Part shown: piece after piece, positions 1 to 7,707 of the stretch
Position numbering within the stretch: the first letter of the stretch is position 1
Layout: each line of letters begins with the position of its first letter
Assembly (NCBI GenBank): GCA_003524335.1
Contig: DQHV01000260.1
Location: 1 to 10,821, forward strand
Direction of reading: 5' to 3'
DNA: 10,821 nucleotides
Source: Candidatus Aminicenantota bacterium
Lineage (GTDB): Bacteria > Acidobacteriota > Aminicenantia > Aminicenantales > UBA8522
Notes under the pieces: generated by a model
What the model saw: only the letters and a program-made list of their open reading frames with translations
The model's database searches: none
Told to the model about the DNA's origin: nothing
Position numbers and translations under genes: made by a program

Positions 1-2288
1 TCAAGATCGCCTGGGATTGGAAGCAGAAGTACGGCGGCATCATCACCGGCCAGCTCAAGAAGCTCGGCTGCTCGCTGGACTGGTCGCGGGAGCGCTTCAC
101 CATGGACGAGGGCTTTTCCCGGGCCGTGCGCCTGGTGTTCGTCAGCCTGTTCCGGGAAGGCCTGATTTACCGGGATTACTATCTGGTCAACCGCTGCCCC
201 CGCTGCAACACGGTGCTTTCCGATATCGAGATCGAGCACAAAGAGCTCCAAGGGAAGCTCTCCTACATCAAGTATCCTGTGTCGGAGGGAGAGGGCGCGA
301 TCGTCGTCGCCACCACCCGGCCCGAGACCATGCTGGGAGATACCGGTGTCGCCGTCCACCCCGATGACGAGCGCTATAAGGCTTTCCACGGGAAGATCCT
401 CCTCCTGCCATTAGTGAACCGCAAGATCCCTGTTATCACGGACAGCCGGGTTGAAAAAGACTTCGGCACAGGCGCCGTCAAGGTTACGCCGGCCCACGAT
501 CCCGTGGACTTCGAACTGGGCAAGCTGCACGGCCTCGAGCAGGTCATCGTCATCGACGGATCGGGGAAGATGACCGAGGCGGCCGGAGCCGAGTTCCAGG
601 GACTCGACCGGTTCGAGTGCCGCCGCAGGGTCGTCGAGCGTCTCCGGGAGCAGGGCTTATTGATTAAGGTCGAGGACTATCCGCACATGGTGGGGCATCA
701 TGACCGCTGCAAAACGGTCATCGAGCCGCATCTGAGCTGGCAGTGGTTTGTGAAAATGGCTCCCCTGGCCAAGGAGGCCATTCGGGTCGTCGAGGACGGG
801 ACGATCCAGTTCATCCCGGCCAACTGGGCCAAGAGCTATTTCGAGTGGATGTACAACATCCACGATTGGTGCATCTCCCGGCAGCTCTGGTGGGGACACC
901 GGATTCCGGCTTGGTTCTGCCGGCCCTGCGGCGAGATCATCGTGGCCATGGAGACGCCGGCGAAATGCCCGAAGTGCGGAGGCGGAGAGCTCGTGCAGGA
1001 CGAAGACGTGCTCGACACCTGGTTCAGCTCGGCGCTCTGGCCGTTCGGTACGATGGGCTGGCCGGAGAAGACCGTCGACCTCCAGATGTTCTATCCCACC
1101 GACCTCATGGGCACAGCGTTCGACATCATCTTCTTCTGGGTGGCGCGGATGATCATGATGGGGCTCAAGTTCATGGGAGAGATCCCTTTCCGCCAGGTAT
1201 TTATAAACGGCCTGGTCCGCGATTTCAGGCGCCGCAAGATGAGCAAGTCCGAGGGAAACATCATCGACCCGTTGGAGATGATCGAGAAATACGGCACGGA
1301 CGCTCTGCGCTTCACCGTAGCGGCCCTGGCCATCCCGGGCATGGACCTGTCGCTTTCCGAAGAGCGCATGCTGGGTTACCGGGCCTTCGTCAACAAGATC
1401 TGGAACGCGTCCCGGTTTGTCCTGATGAACCTGGATGAGGAGCCGGCATCGATCGTGGAGAGCGAGCTGACCTTGGCTGACCGCTGGATCCGCAGCCGCC
1501 TGGCCAGGATCACGGCCGAGCTCGAGGCGGCGCTCGACCAGTACAAGTTCTATGAGGCCGCGGAGAAGATTTACCACTTCGTCTGGCATGAGTTCTGCGA
1601 CTGGCATATCGAGATGACCAAGCCCAGCCTCCAGGCGGGGAACAGGACGACAAAGGCCGTGCTGGCCGGTGCTTTGGACCATATTCTGAAGCTCCTCAAC
1701 CCGTTCCTGCCGTTTGTCACCGAGGAGATCTGGAGCCACCTCCCGGGTCACGGCAAGTCCCTGGTCACGGCCGCTTTCCCCAAGAGCGAGGCGGCAGACG
1801 TGGACCCGCATGCCGAGGAGGAGATGAGCCTCCTCCAGGACCTCGTGGTCCAAGTCCGGACCATCCGGGCGGAAAATAAGATACCGCCCCAAAAGAAGAT
1901 CGCCATCCTGTTGAAGGCGCCGGGAGAGAAGGAGAAAAGGTTCATCCCCGAGATCCGGGCTTACATCCTGGCCCTGGCCAACGGCTCCGAAGTCAGAGTC
2001 GAGGACCGGTTCGCGCCCGAGGCCCTGCTTCTCAAGGGAGTAGCGGGGTCCTGGGAAGTGGCGATCCCCCTGGAAGGAACGGGCGACCTAGAGACTGAGC
2101 GGGCCATGCTGGAGAAGGAGATCAAGAAGATGGACGCCGAGATCGAGATGCTCGAGGGCCGTCTCCAGAAGAAGGACTTCCTCGAGCGGGCGCCCGGGCC
2201 GGTCATCGAGGAGGCCAAGCAGGGTCTCCTCGGATGTCGGGATAAAAAGGCCAAGCTCCAGAAGAGCCTGGACAACATAAAGGCATAG
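1..2288 (+). CDS. valS: Valine--tRNA ligase, 5' part missing
   Basis: This is a class I aminoacyl-tRNA synthetase that charges tRNA-Val with valine in the cytoplasm and hydrolyses mischarged threonine. The reading frame is open from base 3 and continues left of the window. About 761 residues are visible, so roughly the first 120-150 residues, with the HIGH signature, are missing. Visible signatures are the WSRERFTMDEG stretch at the edge (81-116), a CPRC zinc knuckle near 197-208, editing-domain motifs TTRPETMLGDTG (about 312-347) and HDPVDFELGK, and a second Cys-rich pair (CRPCG and CPKCGG, about 918-984). The catalytic KMSKS loop is intact at 1236-1250. The anticodon-binding helical domain follows. 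A charged coiled coil near the C-terminus (about 2090-2280) is the tRNA-binding arm typical of ValS. It leads a same-strand gene cluster, and birA starts 20 bases after its stop. The identification is secure and only the start is unseen. Confidence 0.97.
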   Translation, partial: KIAWDWKQKYGGIITGQLKKLGCSLDWSRERFTMDEGFSRAVRLVFVSLFREGLIYRDYYLVNRCPRCNTVLSDIEIEHKELQGKLSYIKYPVSEGEGAIVVATTRPETMLGDTGVAVHPDDERYKAFHGKILLLPLVNRKIPVITDSRVEKDFGTGAVKVTPAHDPVDFELGKLHGLEQVIVIDGSGKMTEAAGAEFQGLDRFECRRRVVERLREQGLLIKVEDYPHMVGHHDRCKTVIEPHLSWQWFVKMAPLAKEAIRVVEDGTIQFIPANWAKSYFEWMYNIHDWCISRQLWWGHRIPAWFCRPCGEIIVAMETPAKCPKCGGGELVQDEDVLDTWFSSALWPFGTMGWPEKTVDLQMFYPTDLMGTAFDIIFFWVARMIMMGLKFMGEIPFRQVFINGLVRDFRRRKMSKSEGNIIDPLEMIEKYGTDALRFTVAALAIPGMDLSLSEERMLGYRAFVNKIWNASRFVLMNLDEEPASIVESELTLADRWIRSRLARITAELEAALDQYKFYEAAEKIYHFVWHEFCDWHIEMTKPSLQAGNRTTKAVLAGALDHILKLLNPFLPFVTEEIWSHLPGHGKSLVTAAFPKSEAADVDPHAEEEMSLLQDLVVQVRTIRAENKIPPQKKIAILLKAPGEKEKRFIPEIRAYILALANGSEVRVEDRFAPEALLLKGVAGSWEVAIPLEGTGDLETERAMLEKEIKKMDAEIEMLEGRLQKKDFLERAPGPVIEEAKQGLLGCRDKKAKLQKSLDNIKA

Positions 2289-2308
2289 CCGCGTCTTGCG
2301 GTCCTCCC

Positions 2309-3067
2309 ATGACCATCGGAACGACTATTCACAGCTTCTCCACCTGTCCCTCGACCAACGACCTGGCCAAACGGCTGGCCCGGGAGGGCTCGGCCGAAGG
2401 GACTGTGGTCATCGCCGACGAGCAAACCGAAGGCCGGGGGACCAAAGGGCGGAGCTGGCATTCACCTCGCGGCCAGGGTCTGTACGCGTCCGTCATCCTG
2501 AGGCCGCGCCGCGCCGACCTCTCCCTGCTTCCTCCTATGGCCGGCGTCGCCTGCCTGGAAGCCATCCGGGAAGCGACCGGGCTCGAGGTCGCTCTCGAGT
2601 GGCCCAACGACATCGTCTGGAAACACCGCAAGCTCGGGGGCATCCTTTGCGAGGGGGAATTCCTGGGGAACGCGGTGAGCTTCGCGGTCCTGGGCGTCGG
2701 CCTGAACATCGGCCAGAAAAGGGAGGACTTCCCGGCCGCGCTCCGGAGGACGGCGACCTCGCTGCGGCTCGCCTTGGGCCGGGAGGTCGACAGGGCCGCG
2801 CTCGAGAAGTCACTCTGGCCGGTGCTCAACCGCTGGTACGCGGCCTGGGTTCGCGGCCGCAAAGACGAGATCGTCCGGACATATGAGTCTAAACTCGTCA
2901 TCCCGGCCGGAGCGGTCGTCGAAGTCCGGAAAGCAGGAGGAACTCTGCGTGGAGTCTACCGCGGCCTCGACCTCCGGGCGAGGCTGAAGATAGAAGTTGA
3001 CGAAGAGCAAATGATCTTATCCCCGGCAGAAATTTTGGCAATCGATTATAATTACGGCGCGTCCTGA
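2309..3067 (+). CDS. birA: Biotin--protein ligase without DNA-binding domain
   Basis: This 252-residue protein activates biotin with ATP and attaches it to a lysine of biotin carboxyl carrier domains such as AccB. The sequence shows the biotinyl-AMP loop GRGTKGRSW at residues 42-50. It also has WPNDI at 98-102 followed by K108 and LGGIL at 109-113, and GVGLNI at 129-134. A small C-terminal beta-rich domain fills about 195-252. There is no N-terminal winged helix: the catalytic domain starts within the first 10 residues. It is therefore the monofunctional (group I) form and should not act as a biotin-operon repressor. The ATG at 2309 is chosen because it lies just before the catalytic core. 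No good Shine-Dalgarno sequence precedes it, so translation probably depends on coupling to valS upstream. coaX follows 17 bases later, giving two cofactor genes in a row. Confidence 0.93.
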   Translation: MTIGTTIHSFSTCPSTNDLAKRLAREGSAEGTVVIADEQTEGRGTKGRSWHSPRGQGLYASVILRPRRADLSLLPPMAGVACLEAIREATGLEVALEWPNDIVWKHRKLGGILCEGEFLGNAVSFAVLGVGLNIGQKREDFPAALRRTATSLRLALGREVDRAALEKSLWPVLNRWYAAWVRGRKDEIVRTYESKLVIPAGAVVEVRKAGGTLRGVYRGLDLRARLKIEVDEEQMILSPAEILAIDYNYGAS

Positions 3068-3070
3068 AAA

Positions 3071-3075
3071 AGGAG
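3071..3075 (+). promoter_or_regulatory. Ribosome binding site of coaX
   Basis: AGGAG lies 9 bases before the coaX ATG, in the short gap after birA. It fixes the start at 3085 and is one of the clearest ribosome binding sites in the cluster. Confidence 0.75.
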
Positions 3076-3084
3076 ACTTAGACC

Positions 3085-3867
3085 ATGCTTCTGGCCATGG
3101 ACATCGGCAACACCACGGTTGCTTTGGGTGTTTTTGAGGGGAAGAGGCTGCTCAAGGACTGGAGGATCCGGTCTGTGCGGGAAAAGACGGCCGACGAGTA
3201 CGGCATCACGCTGCTCGAACTGCTGCGCACATCTGGACTCGACCCTTCGGCTGTCAAAGGCACCATTATCTCCAGCGTCGTTCCTCCGCTGACGCCGGCC
3301 TTCCAGGCTTTGAGTCAGGATCTCTTTGGAGTGAAAGCCCTTGTCGTCGGTCCCGGATTGCGGACCGGGATGCCCATCCTCTACGAGAACCCCTCCGAAG
3401 TCGGAGCGGACCGCGTGGTCGCTTCAGTCGGGGCCTTCGAGAAATACGGCGGTCCCTGCATCGTCGTCGATTTCGGCACGGCCACCACCTTTGATGCCGT
3501 GACGGCCAAAGGCGAGTATCTGGGCGGAGCGATCGCCCCCGGGATCCAGATTTCGGCCGAGGCCCTTTATTTACGAACAGCCAAGCTGCCGCGGATCGAG
3601 GTCGTCAAGCCGAAAAAGTCCATCGGCAAGACAACCGTCGCCAGCATGCAGTCGGGGATCTATTTCGGGTACATCGGCCTGGTCAACAACATCATCGCCG
3701 AGATCAGCAAGGAGATCGGAGCGGAGCCCAAGATCGTCGTCACGGGTGGATTTGCCTCCCAGCTCGGGCAGGAGATCAAGGCTCCCCATCACTACGAGCC
3801 GCACCTGGTCCTCGAAGGGCTGCGGATTGTCTTCGAGAGGAACAAGGAGGAGAGACCAGCCGCCTGA
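3085..3867 (+). CDS. coaX: Type III pantothenate kinase
   Basis: This 260-residue cytoplasmic enzyme phosphorylates pantothenate, the first committed step of coenzyme A synthesis. CoaX enzymes belong to the ASKHA fold; by family knowledge they need a monovalent cation and are not feedback-inhibited by CoA. The sequence shows the N-terminal phosphate loop DIGNT at residues 6-10. GADR at 107-110 carries the likely catalytic aspartate D109. DFGTATTFD at 129-137 supplies the metal- and nucleotide-binding Asp, the GGAIAPG turn is at 147-153, and VVTGG at 218-222 is the adenosine-side motif. The length is normal for the family and nothing is missing. The start is supported by an AGGAG ribosome binding site. 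It lies between birA and an unknown gene. A birA-coaX pairing is common in bacteria and supports both calls. Confidence 0.96.
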   Translation: MLLAMDIGNTTVALGVFEGKRLLKDWRIRSVREKTADEYGITLLELLRTSGLDPSAVKGTIISSVVPPLTPAFQALSQDLFGVKALVVGPGLRTGMPILYENPSEVGADRVVASVGAFEKYGGPCIVVDFGTATTFDAVTAKGEYLGGAIAPGIQISAEALYLRTAKLPRIEVVKPKKSIGKTTVASMQSGIYFGYIGLVNNIIAEISKEIGAEPKIVVTGGFASQLGQEIKAPHHYEPHLVLEGLRIVFERNKEERPAA

Positions 3868-3898
3868 CCGTCGAGACACGGCCGGGCCGAGGACGCCC

Positions 3899-4537
3899 AT
3901 GCCGCGAAGAAAGGACAAGAGCTTCTATTTCCAGGAAATCGCCAGGACGTTCTTCAGCCTTCGGGGAGCTCCGTTCGTCCTCTCATCGAGGGACATGGTG
4001 GCGATCTCGTCTTGGGAGGAGCGGGGCATTCCGCTCCGGATCGTCCTGGAGGGGATAGAGCGGGCCTTCGAGAAATATAGAAAGAGGGCGGTCGGGGGAC
4101 GGAAGATTTCCTCTCTGTCTTTCTGTGAGACTGAGATCTTGAGAGCTCATGCCGAGTTTAGGGACCGGACCGTCGGCCGGGCGGAGAAAGGGGAATCCCG
4201 GGAAGACAAGAGAAAAAGGATCAAGATTGAGGTCGAGCGGTTCCTGAAGTCGCTGCCTCCCGAGGCGGCCTTCCTCGGCGAGGTCTACCGGGAGGCGCAG
4301 ACTGTCCTCAATCGGAGAGAGGCCTCCGAAGAGGCGCTCGAACGGCTGGACGCTAGGGCCGAGGAGCTGATCACCAGAGAGGCGGATGCCGCAGTCCGGG
4401 CGGAAGTGGAAAAGCGAGTCCGGGCGGATTTCCCCGGCCGCCCGGCGGAAGAGCTCCGGGGAATATTTCTCATAGGGCTGGTCAAGCGGTGGCGTGAGAA
4501 ATTCCGGGTTCCTTACCTCAGTTACTTTTTTTATTAG
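3899..4537 (+). CDS. Conserved-looking protein of unknown function
   Basis: This is a 212-residue soluble protein that I cannot assign to a named family. The ATG at 3899 is chosen because GAGGA lies 5 bases upstream (3889-3893); the frame is open further left, but that would overlap coaX. The N-terminal 70 residues look globular, with a hydrophobic and aromatic pattern (FYFQEIARTFFSLRGAPF, then SSRDMVAI and GIPLRIVLEGIERAFEKY), followed by RKISSLSFCE near residues 78-87. From memory, proteins with a similar RGAPF / SPRD / GIPL pattern occur as uncharacterised genes in acidobacterial and deltaproteobacterial genomes; I could not check this. Residues about 100-190 are strongly charged and helical, possibly coiled coil. 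The C-terminus ends in an aromatic run, LSYFFY. There is no signal peptide, membrane segment or recognisable catalytic motif. The stop codon is 4 bases before rnr, so coupling to rnr is likely and a role in RNA or translation is possible but unproven. Confidence 0.8.
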   Translation: MPRRKDKSFYFQEIARTFFSLRGAPFVLSSRDMVAISSWEERGIPLRIVLEGIERAFEKYRKRAVGGRKISSLSFCETEILRAHAEFRDRTVGRAEKGESREDKRKRIKIEVERFLKSLPPEAAFLGEVYREAQTVLNRREASEEALERLDARAEELITREADAAVRAEVEKRVRADFPGRPAEELRGIFLIGLVKRWREKFRVPYLSYFFY

Positions 4538-4541
4538 GACG

Positions 4542-6608
4542 ATGGAAGACGACGTACTTGCTTTGTTGAAGCAGAAAAAGGGAGGGCTGTCCTTCCCTCA
4601 ACTAGCCGGTCTCCTCCATGTCCGCGGCCGCTCGCAGACAAAGCTCCGGGCGGCGCTCAAGGTCCTGGAGAAGCGGGGGGCGGTCTACAAGAAAAAAGAC
4701 AGCTATCTCGCCCGCCAGGACAGGACGATCGTGCGCGGCGAGTTTCTCGCGTCCTCGCGGGGTTTCGGGTTCGTCCGGCCCGAGGGCGGCGGCCGGGAGG
4801 ACGTTTTCATCCCGGCCCGCTATACTCTGGGAGCGTTCGGCGGCGACGTTGTCGAGGTCTCGGTCAAGGAAAAAGGGAAGAAGGGAAAGCCCGAGGGGCA
4901 GATCATCCGCCTGCTGAAAAAAGGGCGGGAGACGCTTCTCGGAGTCTTCAAGGAGCGGTTCGGACAGCCGTACCTGGCGCCTTTTGATTCCGCGGCGGAA
5001 GAAGTCCCGCTCTCCTCGACCGGCTCATTCTCCCTTTCGGACGGGGTCATCGTCGAAGCGGACCGGGATACGCTGGCCGTTAGGGAGGTGCTCGGGATGC
5101 CCGACGACCCCGGCGTCGACACCCGCGTGATCATCAAACGCTTCGGCCTCGAATCGGAATTCTCGGCCGAGGCCTCTGCCGACGCCAGGGAGGTTCCGCG
5201 CCGGATTTCGGCCCAGGACAGAGAAGGACGGGTTGACTACCGGGACTGGGCGACGGTGACGATCGACGGCGAGACGGCTCAGGACTTCGACGACGCAGTC
5301 AGCATCAGGATGCTCCCCTCGGGCCACTATCGGCTCGCTGTCCACATCGCCGACGTCTCCCACTACGTCCGGCCGGGTTCCGCGCTGGACCAGGAGGCCC
5401 GGGGCCGGGCCACGAGCGTCTATTTTCCGGGCCTCACCCTGCCCATGCTCCCGGAAGAGCTCTCCAACGACCTCTGCAGTCTGCGGCCGCGGAGGCCCCG
5501 GCTGACCGTGACCGCGCTCCTCGAGGTCGATCCCAAAGGCCGAGTGGTCAAGACCGGATTTCATCCCTCGATCATCAAAACGGTCGAGCGCATGACCTAT
5601 ACATCGGTGTTCAAGATCTTTGAGGGCGAAGAGAAAGAGCGGCGGAGGTACGCGGCCCTGGTCCCGGATTTCTTGCTGATGCGGGAGCTGGCGGCCGTTC
5701 TCAGGGCGAGGAGAGAAGAGCAGGGCAGCCTGAATTTCGACCTCCTCGAGCCCGAGCTCGTCTACCAGGAAGGCCGGCTCCAGGGGATCGCCGCGTTCGA
5801 GTCGAACGAGGCGCATCGTCTCATCGAGGAGTTCATGGTGGCGGCCAACGAGGCGGTGGCCCGGTTTCTCAGCGAAGAAGAGCGGCCGTCTCTCTATCGC
5901 GTCCATCCTCCGCCGGGCCGGGCCGACCTCGAGGAGCTGAGGGGTCTCCTTGAATGTTTCGGACTGATGCTGCCCAAGCCCGAGAAGACGACCTCCCGGG
6001 ACCTGCAGCGGGTCTTGAAGCTGGTGGAGGGCAAGCCGGAGGAAAAGATCATCCAGTTCCATGTCCTCCGGGCCCTCCGGATGGCCGCCTACGAGCCGGA
6101 GAATACCGGTCACTACGGTTTGGCCAAAAAAGACTATACCCATTTCACTTCCCCGATCCGGCGCTATCCCGACCTCATCGTCCACCGGGCTCTCAAGGCG
6201 GCGCTGCGGGGCGAAAGAGAAGACATCCCCGGCCTGGCCTCCCTGGCTCTTCACTGTTCCGATCGGGAGCGGAAGGCGGACGGCGCCGAAAAAGAGCTGG
6301 TGGAATGGCGCATCTTCCGCTTCCTCAAGGCCAAGCTCGGAGAGGAGTTCAAGGGCATCATTGTCGATATCGCCAAGGCCGGTGTGGTGGTGGAGCTCGA
6401 GGATTACTTTGTCCAGGGCCTCATCCCCTTCGCCGACCTCGGGGGGGACTATTTCTTCCGCCGGTCGAAACAGCTCCTGGTCGGCCGAAGGTCGGGAAGG
6501 CGGTTCACTATGGGGCAGCGGGTCAATGTCATACTGGCGGCGATCGACCCGCTGCTTCGCCGGATGACCCTGGTGTTGAGCCGCGTGGGTAAGAGAGAAT
6601 CGCGATGA
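4542..6608 (+). CDS. rnr: Ribonuclease R, 3'-5' exoribonuclease
   Basis: This 688-residue exoribonuclease degrades structured RNA processively from the 3' end, with roles in rRNA quality control and mRNA turnover. The domains in order are an N-terminal winged helix (about 1-60), a cold-shock OB fold with SSRGFGFVRPEG (about 65-120), a second OB region, the RNB catalytic domain (about 220-560) and an S1 RNA-binding domain from about residue 600. The metal-binding aspartates D242, D248, D250 and D251 in DGETAQDFDDA keep the spacing of the RNase R active site. HFTSPIRRYPDLIVHR is the conserved RNB signature near the end of the domain. The long basic tail of the E. coli enzyme is essentially absent. 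ATG 4542 is preferred over GTG 4494 because the winged helix starts immediately after it and it clears the upstream gene. Its Shine-Dalgarno sequence is poor (AGGA only 2 bases away), suggesting coupling. Its stop overlaps the next start. Confidence 0.96.
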   Translation: MEDDVLALLKQKKGGLSFPQLAGLLHVRGRSQTKLRAALKVLEKRGAVYKKKDSYLARQDRTIVRGEFLASSRGFGFVRPEGGGREDVFIPARYTLGAFGGDVVEVSVKEKGKKGKPEGQIIRLLKKGRETLLGVFKERFGQPYLAPFDSAAEEVPLSSTGSFSLSDGVIVEADRDTLAVREVLGMPDDPGVDTRVIIKRFGLESEFSAEASADAREVPRRISAQDREGRVDYRDWATVTIDGETAQDFDDAVSIRMLPSGHYRLAVHIADVSHYVRPGSALDQEARGRATSVYFPGLTLPMLPEELSNDLCSLRPRRPRLTVTALLEVDPKGRVVKTGFHPSIIKTVERMTYTSVFKIFEGEEKERRRYAALVPDFLLMRELAAVLRARREEQGSLNFDLLEPELVYQEGRLQGIAAFESNEAHRLIEEFMVAANEAVARFLSEEERPSLYRVHPPPGRADLEELRGLLECFGLMLPKPEKTTSRDLQRVLKLVEGKPEEKIIQFHVLRALRMAAYEPENTGHYGLAKKDYTHFTSPIRRYPDLIVHRALKAALRGEREDIPGLASLALHCSDRERKADGAEKELVEWRIFRFLKAKLGEEFKGIIVDIAKAGVVVELEDYFVQGLIPFADLGGDYFFRRSKQLLVGRRSGRRFTMGQRVNVILAAIDPLLRRMTLVLSRVGKRESR

Positions 6609-7690
6609 GAACCCATGAGTTCGAGGCATCATTGGTGCTGGAGGACAAAGAATGGTCTCTCCCGGGGCAGGCGACGCTCCTCATCGGGGAACAAAAAGTG
6701 ATCGCCGCGCTCCGCGTCTACGGCCCCGGGCCGGAGCCCCAGCGCGGGCGCCTTTTTTTGCGGGCGGCCGCTCGCCGTCCCCTGACGCTCAAGTGGAAGG
6801 ACACCTTCGCCGTTCTGGATACCCAAAAAAGGGAGCGGATCGGGCGGGGGACGGTCCTCAACCCCGGCCTGGAGGAAGAGGCGAAGAAGAACAAGGAAGT
6901 CGATTGGGATTTCCTGCTGGCTCTCTCCGGAGACGAGATGGACATGCTCGACGCTCTCTGCCGGAAAAGGGGAACGAGCGGCCTCCACGAACGGGAGATC
7001 CTGGAATTCTGTGACCTCGACGCGGAGAGGCTCCAGCACTGGGGAGAAAAAATGGAGGAGGAAGGCAAGGTCAAGATCCTGTCCTTTTCGCCCCTCCACT
7101 TGATATCCCGGGAGAGCTTTGACCACCTCGGCGAGAAAATCCTGCTCTACCTCGACCAGTTTCATGAAAAGCAGCCTGCCCAGAAAGGCGTCCTCCTCGA
7201 GAAGGTCAAAAAAAGATTCGGCGTCTCCGATAAGGTCCTGCGCCTCGCCGTCAAGACGTTGGAAAAGGCCGGAAAGGTGCAGCAGGCCGGGCCGCGCCTG
7301 ATGCTCCCTTCTCATGAGATCGCCCTGTCGGCCCAGGAGGAGAAGATTCTGCAGAAGCTCGAGGAGATGTGCTACCGGGGCGAATTCCAGTCCGTGTCCT
7401 TGGATGAAATCCGGCGGCAGTTTCGCCTCTCCAGGGATCGGCTGGAGAGGCTGCTCTCGCTCCTGACCGAACGGCAAAAGATCATCCAGGGGCCGGAAGG
7501 GCTGTTCATCCATTCGCTCTGGCTGGACGATATCATCGGCCGGGTGCGGGCCCTGGGGAAGAAAGAGATGACGGTGGCCGATTTCAAGGAGCTCTCCGGC
7601 CTGAGCCGGAAGTACGCCATCCCGCTTCTCGAGCTTCTCGACCAGATGGGCGTCACCCGCCGCCACGGCCCGGTGCGGGAAATTCTGTGA
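6605..7690 (+). CDS. SelB-like protein lacking the GTPase domain (domain 3 plus winged helices)
   Basis: This 361-residue cytoplasmic protein resembles the C-terminal half of SelB, the selenocysteine-specific elongation factor. Residues 1-90 match the pattern of SelB beta-barrel domain 3: an EASLVL strand, LLIGEQKVIAALRV, RRPLTLKWKDTFAVLD and RIGRGTVLNP, which parallels the family's 'PL..GDRF.LR...TIGGG.VLDP'. Residues about 105-361 read as four consecutive winged helices, as in SelB domain 4. The last contains FKELSGLSRKYAIPLL (327-342) and GVTRR (349-353), a strong SelB C-terminal signature. No P-loop, G-motifs or domain 2 are present, and the gene immediately upstream is a complete rnr, so this is not simply half of a frameshifted selB. 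Start and rnr stop share ATGA (6605-6608), indicating translational coupling. It may be an RNA-binding protein that reuses the SelB fold, a partner for a separate GTPase, or a degenerate paralogue. The fold assignment is fairly sure; the function is unknown. Confidence 0.82.
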   Translation: MRTHEFEASLVLEDKEWSLPGQATLLIGEQKVIAALRVYGPGPEPQRGRLFLRAAARRPLTLKWKDTFAVLDTQKRERIGRGTVLNPGLEEEAKKNKEVDWDFLLALSGDEMDMLDALCRKRGTSGLHEREILEFCDLDAERLQHWGEKMEEEGKVKILSFSPLHLISRESFDHLGEKILLYLDQFHEKQPAQKGVLLEKVKKRFGVSDKVLRLAVKTLEKAGKVQQAGPRLMLPSHEIALSAQEEKILQKLEEMCYRGEFQSVSLDEIRRQFRLSRDRLERLLSLLTERQKIIQGPEGLFIHSLWLDDIIGRVRALGKKEMTVADFKELSGLSRKYAIPLLELLDQMGVTRRHGPVREIL

Positions 7691-7692
7691 AA

Positions 7693-7698
7693 GAGGAG
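7693..7698 (+). promoter_or_regulatory. Ribosome binding site of the S46 peptidase
   Basis: GAGGAG lies 9 bases before ATG 7708. It decides in favour of this start over the in-frame GTG at 7687, which would overlap the end of the upstream gene and put a charged KEES stretch in front of the signal peptide. Confidence 0.75.
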
Positions 7699-7707
7699 TC
7701 GACCATT

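Noticed and set aside
657..1892. Long minus-strand open frame opposite valS (411 codons)
   Set aside because: It lies wholly within a certain gene, its translation is rich in Arg, His, Gly and Leu with no recognisable domain, and such frames are expected opposite GC-rich genes.
5025..6632. Long minus-strand open frame opposite rnr (535 codons)
   Set aside because: It mirrors the codon structure of rnr, shows no domain or ribosome binding site, and GC-rich codon use explains the lack of stops.
6629..7666. Long minus-strand open frame opposite the SelB-like gene (345 codons)
   Set aside because: No recognisable motif; the plus-strand frame has clear SelB family signatures.
6605..7690. Broken selB caused by a frameshift or sequencing error
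   Set aside because: The bases directly upstream encode a complete RNase R through its S1 domain, with no trace of a GTPase in any frame.
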